A stretch of DNA of 64,000 nucleotides from Bradyrhizobium erythrophlei (lineage in GTDB: Bacteria > Pseudomonadota > Alphaproteobacteria > Rhizobiales > Xanthobacteraceae): assembly GCA_900129675.1 (NCBI GenBank), contig FSRD01000003.1, forward strand, positions 744,001-808,000. The letters are read 5' to 3'. The translations under genes were made by a program, and so were the position numbers. The notes under the pieces were generated by a model. That model was not told the DNA's origin and made no database searches. It saw only the letters and a program-made list of their open reading frames with translations. Positions 58,981 to 64,000 of this stretch are shown piece by piece; positions within the stretch are counted from its first letter, which is position 1, and each line of letters begins with the position of its first letter.

Positions 58981-60357
58981 ATGAATGGCATGTGGCAAAA
59001 ACTTTCGTTGCGTACCCGGCTGAGCCTTTTGCTGGCGCTCGTTCTCGCGCTGGGCCTCTCCGTCAACATCACGCGTTTGGTGCTGGAAGCCGCGCCCCGC
59101 GTTCAGGCCGAAGATCAAAGCGTGATCCGGCTGGCGCGCGAATTCATCGAAACCCTGGTCGTCGGCCTGAACGAAACCCCCGACGCCGATACGCGTCTTG
59201 ACCGGATCGTCGGGGATCTCAACCGGCTGCGTCATGTCAGCATCACGCGGCAGGATGATGGGGCCAAGGCCGCGCCCGCGACGAGCACCAGCGGCGACGG
59301 CGGCCCGCAGTCGGTGCCCGCCTGGTTCGAAGCCCTCGTGCGTCCGGAAAAGACCGCGGTGAGCGTTCCGATTGCGATCAACGGCAAGCCGGGATCGCTG
59401 CTGATCACCTCGCATCCGGACGACGAGATGGCCGAGATCTGGGACGGCATCGTCACCCAGCTCCAGGTCGGTTCGGCGATCGCGATCGTGCTTTTTCTCA
59501 TCACCTTCATGGTCGTCAGCCGCGCGCTGGCGCCGATCGCGACGCTGTCGAAGGCGATGACCAGGATCGAATCCGGTGCCTATGACACGCGGGTGAAACC
59601 TGATGGCCCGCCGGAACTCGCTGATATCTGCAATAAGCTGAATCACCTGGCGGGAACGCTGGGAGACGCCGTCGACGACAAGCGACGGCTGGCAGAGCGC
59701 GTGGTGTCGCTGCAGGACGTCGAACGCAAGGAGATCGCGCGCGAGCTGCACGACGAGTTCGGGCCCTACCTGTTCGCGTTGCGGGCGCACGCCAGCGCGC
59801 TGACGCGGATCGCGGATTCGAGCGAGCCGAACATGGATAGTTTGCGAAAACATGGCGGCGCCATATTGGAGCAGGTCAATGCCTTGCAGCAGTTCAACCG
59901 GCGGGTGCTGGAGAAACTGCGCCCCGCTGGATTGACGGAACTTGGCCTTCGCGAAGCGCTCGAGGCACTGTTACGCCTGTGGGGCGAGTCGCACCCCGAT
60001 GTGGTGATCGAAACCGCGATTTCGCCTGATCTCGGCGAGCGCGGCGAGACCGCCGATCTCACGATCTACCGCACCATTCAGGAAGCCCTCACCAATGTCT
60101 TTCGCCACGCCGGCGCCACCTGCGTCAACGTCTCCATCGAACCGTCGGAGCTTTCGGAAGCGACAGGAACGAGCCGCAGCGGCGCCCTGGTGCGGGTGCG
60201 CGACAATGGCGGCGGTTTGAGGCCCGATCACAGGCTCGGCCTTGGTTTGACGGGGATGCGCGAACGCATCCTGGCGCTGGGCGGCACGCTGACGGTTGCG
60301 TCCGGCGAGGGCGGCGTCACGGTGGAAGCCCTGGTTCCCAACGACCTGCGCGCTTGA
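58981..60357 (+). CDS. Membrane histidine kinase (HisKA_3 type)
   Basis: A kinase of about 458 residues. Two membrane segments (about 9-30 and 160-182) enclose a periplasmic domain of 130 residues, followed by a HAMP-like linker (IATLSKAMTRIESGAYDTRV), a HisKA_3 site IARELHDEFGPYLFAL with the phosphoacceptor His near residue 257, and a HATPase domain with VRDNGGGLRPDH and GLGLTGMRERILALGG. Possible starts are GTG 58969, ATG 58981 and ATG 58990. Periplasmic sensing fits a signal such as a metal or an alcohol. It is divergent from the LuxR-type regulator and followed by a TonB receptor gene. Confidence 0.9.
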   Translation: MNGMWQKLSLRTRLSLLLALVLALGLSVNITRLVLEAAPRVQAEDQSVIRLAREFIETLVVGLNETPDADTRLDRIVGDLNRLRHVSITRQDDGAKAAPATSTSGDGGPQSVPAWFEALVRPEKTAVSVPIAINGKPGSLLITSHPDDEMAEIWDGIVTQLQVGSAIAIVLFLITFMVVSRALAPIATLSKAMTRIESGAYDTRVKPDGPPELADICNKLNHLAGTLGDAVDDKRRLAERVVSLQDVERKEIARELHDEFGPYLFALRAHASALTRIADSSEPNMDSLRKHGGAILEQVNALQQFNRRVLEKLRPAGLTELGLREALEALLRLWGESHPDVVIETAISPDLGERGETADLTIYRTIQEALTNVFRHAGATCVNVSIEPSELSEATGTSRSGALVRVRDNGGGLRPDHRLGLGLTGMRERILALGGTLTVASGEGGVTVEALVPNDLRA

Positions 60358-60390
60358 ATCGGGAATTCTTCCCGATTTATTCGGGAAGAA
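60357..60390 (+). promoter_or_regulatory. Overlapping alternative hairpins between kinase and TonB receptor genes
   Basis: AATCGGGAA (60357-60365) can pair with TTCCCGATT (60369-60377), or TTCTTCCCGA (60366-60375) can pair with TCGGGAAGAA (60381-60390). The two stems exclude each other, the geometry of an attenuator. The first is followed by TATTC rather than a U-run. Confidence 0.4.
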
Positions 60391-60503
60391 GGCGTTCGCG
60401 GTATCCGATCTTTTGAATGCTGCGCAACGCCGCCGGCGCATTAGACTGATCCGACTGAACCGGCGGGGACGCTGACGCAGCCGGAATGGAATGGGACGAG
60501 GCA

Positions 60504-62945
60504 ATGGGCGCGCGTTTCCCGTTTGTCGGGATCCTCTCGATATGTCTGATTTCCGGGAGTGCCGGCGCGCGCGCCGAGGACGCGTCCGGTACCGTCGAAG
60601 TCCTTCCCACCATCGAAGTGACGGCGCCGCGGACCAGCACCAAACCCGGTCACGCCCGAAATCCGCGCCCGGTCGCGCAAAATTTGCGACGGGTCTTCAT
60701 ATATCCGACCGCGCCGACGGCCACAGCAGGCTCGGGTATGGATGTCGACAGGGTACCGGCCAGCATCAACGCGCTCGGCGCCGCTCAAATCGCGCGCACC
60801 GGCTCGCTGAATATCGCGGATGCCCTGCAGCAGCAGGTGCCCGGCGTCGTCCTCAACGAAGTCAGCGGCAATCCATTCCAGCCGAACGTGGAATTCCGCG
60901 GCTTCGTCGCATCCCCCGTCAACGGCACGCCGCAGGGACTTGCGGTTTACCAGAACGGGGTGCGCGTCAACGAAGCCTTCGGCGACACCGTCAATTGGGA
61001 TCTGATTCCGACCACGGCGATCCGGTCGGTCACCGTGGTGACCAACAACCCCGCGTTCGGGCTCAATGCGCTGGGCGGCGCGGTCAACGTCTTGATGAAG
61101 GACGGCTTCAGCTATCACGGCGCCGAGATCGACACCATGGGCGGCTCGTTCGGCCGGATCCAGAGTTCGGCGCAGTGGGGCAAGCAGATCGACAATTTTG
61201 CCGTCTATGGCGCACTCGAAGGATTGCACGACAGCGGGTTCCGCAATTTCTCGCCGTCGGATGTCCGCCGCTTCTACGGCGATGTCGGCTACCGCCACGA
61301 CGGCAACGAATTTCACGTCAATATGGGTGTCGCCGATAATAGATTCGGTGCCACTGCGACGGTGCCGGTTGAATTGCTGCAGCAATATTGGGGCGCGGTC
61401 TACACCTCGCCGCAGATCACCAACAACCGCGTCGGCTATCTCAATTTCACGGGGAAGGTCGAGGCCACGCCGACCTGGACCATCGAAGCCGCCGCGCATG
61501 TGCGCGCGTTTCAGCACAATGCGTTGGACGGCAATCCGACCGCTACCCAGCCATGCGATGCCGATGCGTCGCTGCTTTGCTTTGGCGACGTCAACAAATT
61601 GACTGGCGTCCAACCGCCGGCCAACGGTCTGAATGGCGTCCAACTCGCCAACCCGTTCCCCACCGGGGCCGTGCTGGGGGAACTCGACCGCACGCTGACC
61701 CGCTCGGTGTCGACAGGGGGATCCATGCAGGCCACCAACACCGACCAGCTGTTCGGACATAACAATCACTTCATGGTCGGCGGCAGTTTCGACTCCAGCG
61801 TGACCCGTTTCACCGCCAGCGCGGAATTGGGCACGATGGCGCCGAACTTCGTCATCAGTGGCAGCGGGATATTCCTCGGAGAATCCGGCGAACCCGTTTC
61901 GATCGGCCCGGTGGCGCTGCGCACTACCAACCGCTACAGCGGGCTCTACGCGCTCGACACCTTCGACGTCACCGACAAGTTCTCGATCACGGGCGGCGGC
62001 CGCTTCAATCTGGCCCAGATCGAACTCGAGGACCAGATCGGCTCCGCGCTCAACGGCAACGAGACGTTCAAGCGTTTCAACCCGGTCATCGGCGGCACCT
62101 ACAAGATCGCGCCGGAACTGACCGCCTATGCCGGCTATTCCGAAGCCAACCGCGCGCCGACCCCGCTGGAACTGAGCTGCGCGGATCCGGCCCATCCCTG
62201 CACGATCGCGGCGTTCCTGGTCTCCGACCCGCCGCTGAAACAGGTGGTATCCCGCACGGTGGAGGCCGGCCTGCGCGGCAGCAAAGAGTTGAGCGTGGGA
62301 ACGCTGGGATGGAAGCTCGGTGCTTTCCGCGCGACCAATAGCGACGACATCCTCGCCATTCCAAGCCCGGTGCTGCAGGGTTTTGGTTATTTCCAGAACG
62401 TCGGCTCGACCCGCCGGCAAGGCATCGAGGCGCAGGTCACTCTGACGTCGAAGACGCTGCAGCTCTATGCCAGCTACGCCCTGGTCGACGCGCGCTTCCT
62501 CGATACGCTGCAGGTCGGCTCCAACTCGCCGTTTGCGGATGCCAATGGTAACGTCCAGATCCTGCCGGGCAACCGGATCCCGGCGATCCCGCGTAACCGG
62601 ATCAAGGCCGGCATCGACTATTCGATATCAGATGCGTTCAAGGTCGGTGGCGACGCGCTGTTCGTCGGCAGTCAATATTTCGTCGGAGATGAATCCAATC
62701 AGGCGCAGCGGCTCCCGTCCTATGCCGTCTTCAACGTCCATGCCTCGTATCAGATCAACAAGACGTTCCAGATCTACGGCCGCATCGACAACCTCTTCGA
62801 CAATCGCTACGCGACCTATGGAACCTTTTTCGATACCAGCGCCGTGCCCAATTTCAGCAATGGCGGCGCTGCGTTCACCGACCCGCTCTCGGTCAGTCCG
62901 GCGCGGCCGCGCGCCTTCTATGCGGGGCTCAAGGCGACATTCTGA
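60504..62945 (+). CDS. TonB-dependent outer-membrane receptor
   Basis: An 813-residue receptor with signal peptide (ending AGARAED), a TonB-box-like GTVEVLPTIEVTA at the mature N-terminus, a plug domain (DRVPASINALGAAQIARTGSLNIADALQQQVPGVVLNEVSGNPFQPNVEFRGF, LNALGGAVNVLMKDG) and a 22-strand barrel ending in YAGLKATF. Residues 30-70 before the plug are longer than usual. Position next to the kinase pair and XoxF genes suggests uptake of a metal chelate, for instance a lanthanide carrier as for LutH/LanA; the ligand cannot be read from the sequence. The start at 60504 gives the signal peptide; 60486 is the alternative. Confidence 0.93.
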   Translation: MGARFPFVGILSICLISGSAGARAEDASGTVEVLPTIEVTAPRTSTKPGHARNPRPVAQNLRRVFIYPTAPTATAGSGMDVDRVPASINALGAAQIARTGSLNIADALQQQVPGVVLNEVSGNPFQPNVEFRGFVASPVNGTPQGLAVYQNGVRVNEAFGDTVNWDLIPTTAIRSVTVVTNNPAFGLNALGGAVNVLMKDGFSYHGAEIDTMGGSFGRIQSSAQWGKQIDNFAVYGALEGLHDSGFRNFSPSDVRRFYGDVGYRHDGNEFHVNMGVADNRFGATATVPVELLQQYWGAVYTSPQITNNRVGYLNFTGKVEATPTWTIEAAAHVRAFQHNALDGNPTATQPCDADASLLCFGDVNKLTGVQPPANGLNGVQLANPFPTGAVLGELDRTLTRSVSTGGSMQATNTDQLFGHNNHFMVGGSFDSSVTRFTASAELGTMAPNFVISGSGIFLGESGEPVSIGPVALRTTNRYSGLYALDTFDVTDKFSITGGGRFNLAQIELEDQIGSALNGNETFKRFNPVIGGTYKIAPELTAYAGYSEANRAPTPLELSCADPAHPCTIAAFLVSDPPLKQVVSRTVEAGLRGSKELSVGTLGWKLGAFRATNSDDILAIPSPVLQGFGYFQNVGSTRRQGIEAQVTLTSKTLQLYASYALVDARFLDTLQVGSNSPFADANGNVQILPGNRIPAIPRNRIKAGIDYSISDAFKVGGDALFVGSQYFVGDESNQAQRLPSYAVFNVHASYQINKTFQIYGRIDNLFDNRYATYGTFFDTSAVPNFSNGGAAFTDPLSVSPARPRAFYAGLKATF

Positions 62946-62957
62946 AATGTATCCGGC

Positions 62958-63344
62958 CTATTTGAACCGGCGCCAGGCGATATAGCCGATCCAGCCGAAT
63001 ATCGTTGCCGCAACGATCCAGACCACGATGATGGCGATCATTCCCGCCCGGCTCACTGGACGTTGCCCAACCTTATCGGCCCTGGCGCGGCACTCGGCCA
63101 TGACCTCGTCGGGGATCAGCGACACCACGAGCCAGATGCCCAAGGGCACGATGATGAGATCGTCGAGATAACCGACAACCGGAATGAAGTCCGGAATGAG
63201 ATCGATCGGCGACAGCGCATAGGCGGCAACCGCGACCGCGAGCGCCTTTGCGTGCCACGGCACGCGCGGATCGCGGGACGCCAGATAGACGGTGTGGCTG
63301 TCCCGCTTGAGGTTTTGCGCCCAAATCTTGATACGAGAGAGCAT
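62958..63344 (-). CDS. DUF1232 (YkvA-family) membrane protein
   Basis: A 128-residue protein with the YkvA/DUF1232 core YALSPIDLIPDFIPVVGYLDDLIIVPLG and a C-terminal transmembrane segment (AGMIAIIVVWIVAATIFGWIGYIAW). Role unknown in the family. Starts at 63344 (MLSRIKIWAQNLKRD) or 63395. Convergent with the TonB receptor gene, whose stop is 12 bases away. Confidence 0.88.
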   Translation of the reverse strand: MLSRIKIWAQNLKRDSHTVYLASRDPRVPWHAKALAVAVAAYALSPIDLIPDFIPVVGYLDDLIIVPLGIWLVVSLIPDEVMAECRARADKVGQRPVSRAGMIAIIVVWIVAATIFGWIGYIAWRRFK

Positions 63345-63445
63345 CTGCTCTTGTGTCTCCGCGTTATGCCCGACGAGACTGGAGGAGCCCGTCATCGGGC
63401 GCGCATTCGCGCGACCCGGTGGCCCGCAATGACGGTTTCAGGAAC

Positions 63446-63540
63446 CGTAGGATGGGCAAAGCGGAGCGTGCCCACCATTCCAACGACATTCACGCATAAA
63501 GTGGTGGGCACGGCGCAAGAGCGCCTTTGCCCACCCTACG
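63446..63540. repeat. Palindromic intergenic repeat
   Basis: CGTAGGATGGGCAAAGCGGA at the left pairs with GCGCCTTTGCCCACCCTACG at the right; within lie CGTGCCCACCA and TGGTGGGCACGG. An imperfect long palindrome of about 95 bases, of a type dispersed in Bradyrhizobium genomes. Confidence 0.75.
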
Positions 63541-63579
63541 AATTACGCCAGCGACGTCTGCACCGCTCGACGCCACCGC

Positions 63580-63696
63580 ATGCTCGACCATCTCAATGAG
63601 ACCAAGCGGACCAACCCCGGCTATACCGCGATGGGGCGGCTGCGTGGCCTCGCCGAATTGCGCGGCGCCATCCGCGCCATCGAGCATGGCGGTTGA
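63580..63696 (+). CDS. Possible 38-residue hypothetical protein
   Basis: The frame reads MLDHLNETKRTNPGYTAMGR and continues LRGLAELRGAIRAIEHGG. It looks protein-like (amphipathic, charged), and upstream codons in the same frame (RRHR) also read through, so it may be the end of a decayed gene interrupted by the palindromic repeat. No ribosome-binding site is evident. Confidence 0.35.
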   Translation: MLDHLNETKRTNPGYTAMGRLRGLAELRGAIRAIEHGG

Positions 63697-63743
63697 GATG
63701 TCGACCGGCGCGGCGCCAGTCCGTGACGCACGCCGCCGAAGCG

Positions 63744-64000
63744 CTATCGGTCCTTCTCGGCGGCCTTGATCGCAAGCGACAGACTGAGTTTGGTCTGTTC
63801 CGCGATATCCTCGACCAGCTCTTCGCGCGTGATGTGAGCAACCTGCCCGGTGAGCAGCCCCTGTTCCGCCAGCATGACCACGCCATGCAGCGCGGCCCAG
63901 ATTTTCAGCGCATGCCGTTCGCGCAGCAATCCAACGGCCGGAGCTTCCAGGGCCTCCAGCACCAGACCAAAGGTTTCCATCGCGGCGGCGTGAAGCTCGG
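63744..64000 (-). CDS. TetR-family regulator, C-terminal part (runs off the window)
   Basis: The last 85 residues of a regulator; the frame stays open to the window end. The helical pattern ALKIWAALHGVVMLAEQGLLTGQVAHITREELVEDIAEQTKLSLSLAIKAAE is typical of the ligand-binding domain of TetR-type repressors. The DNA-binding N-terminus is beyond 64000. Confidence 0.65.
   Translation of the reverse strand, partial: ELHAAAMETFGLVLEALEAPAVGLLRERHALKIWAALHGVVMLAEQGLLTGQVAHITREELVEDIAEQTKLSLSLAIKAAEKDR

Overview
The window is GC-rich DNA from an alphaproteobacterium, most likely Bradyrhizobium or a close relative. This rests on the gene content: a glutathione-dependent formaldehyde pathway, XoxF-type methanol dehydrogenase, many NitT/TauT-type ABC systems and rhizobial-style intergenic palindromes. 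No database search was run. No rRNA, tRNA or CRISPR array was seen.

Layout. 0-4 kb is a mobile-element scar: a large serine recombinase gene abuts a truncated IS91-family transposase, followed by a tyrosine recombinase. 4-9 kb holds a VanZ-like protein and a small catabolic island (two-subunit TPP decarboxylase, TctC-type binding protein, PDC-hydrolase-like amidohydrolase, D-2-hydroxyacid dehydrogenase). 9-14 kb holds ilvD, a GAF histidine kinase and an AraC regulator. 14-23 kb is a poorly described cluster: an ABC importer whose binding protein carries a NosL-like tail, a CRP/FNR regulator, a DUF971 protein, an AprA-like flavoprotein, an AprB-like ferredoxin, a HEAT-repeat protein and a 7Fe ferredoxin.

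23-63 kb is essentially one quinoprotein (PQQ) oxidation region. It has a Rieske protein plus PQQ dehydrogenase, a periplasmic molybdenum hydroxylase pair, and a leftward operon xoxF-xoxG-class III alcohol dehydrogenase-gfa (methanol to S-formylglutathione). Then come an AraC regulator, a leftward PQQ dehydrogenase-cytochrome c-MxaJ-like operon, a 26-residue pqqA gene, a NitT/TauT-type ABC system, a SoxYZ-like carrier and zinc hydrolase, a second xoxF followed by xoxJ and a CxxxCW-motif protein, and the PQQ-associated ABC exporter/beta-propeller/binding-protein operon. S-formylglutathione hydrolase, a LuxR-type regulator and histidine kinase, and a TonB-dependent receptor complete it. All four quinoprotein dehydrogenases carry the Asp-x-Asp signature of lanthanide-dependent enzymes; no mxaF is present.

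The main observations are these. (1) The two xoxF genes form a 1,878-bp inverted repeat that appears identical and runs from the xoxF start to the ribosome-binding site of the next gene, while the promoters have diverged; one copy leads into xoxG, the other into xoxJ. (2) A pair of 15-bp direct repeats with 21-bp period lies upstream of both xoxF copies and, in the opposite orientation, of pqqA: a candidate operator for the adjacent AraC-family regulator. (3) The AprAB-like/HEAT/NosL-tailed ABC cluster at 14-23 kb looks like a coherent uncharacterised system.
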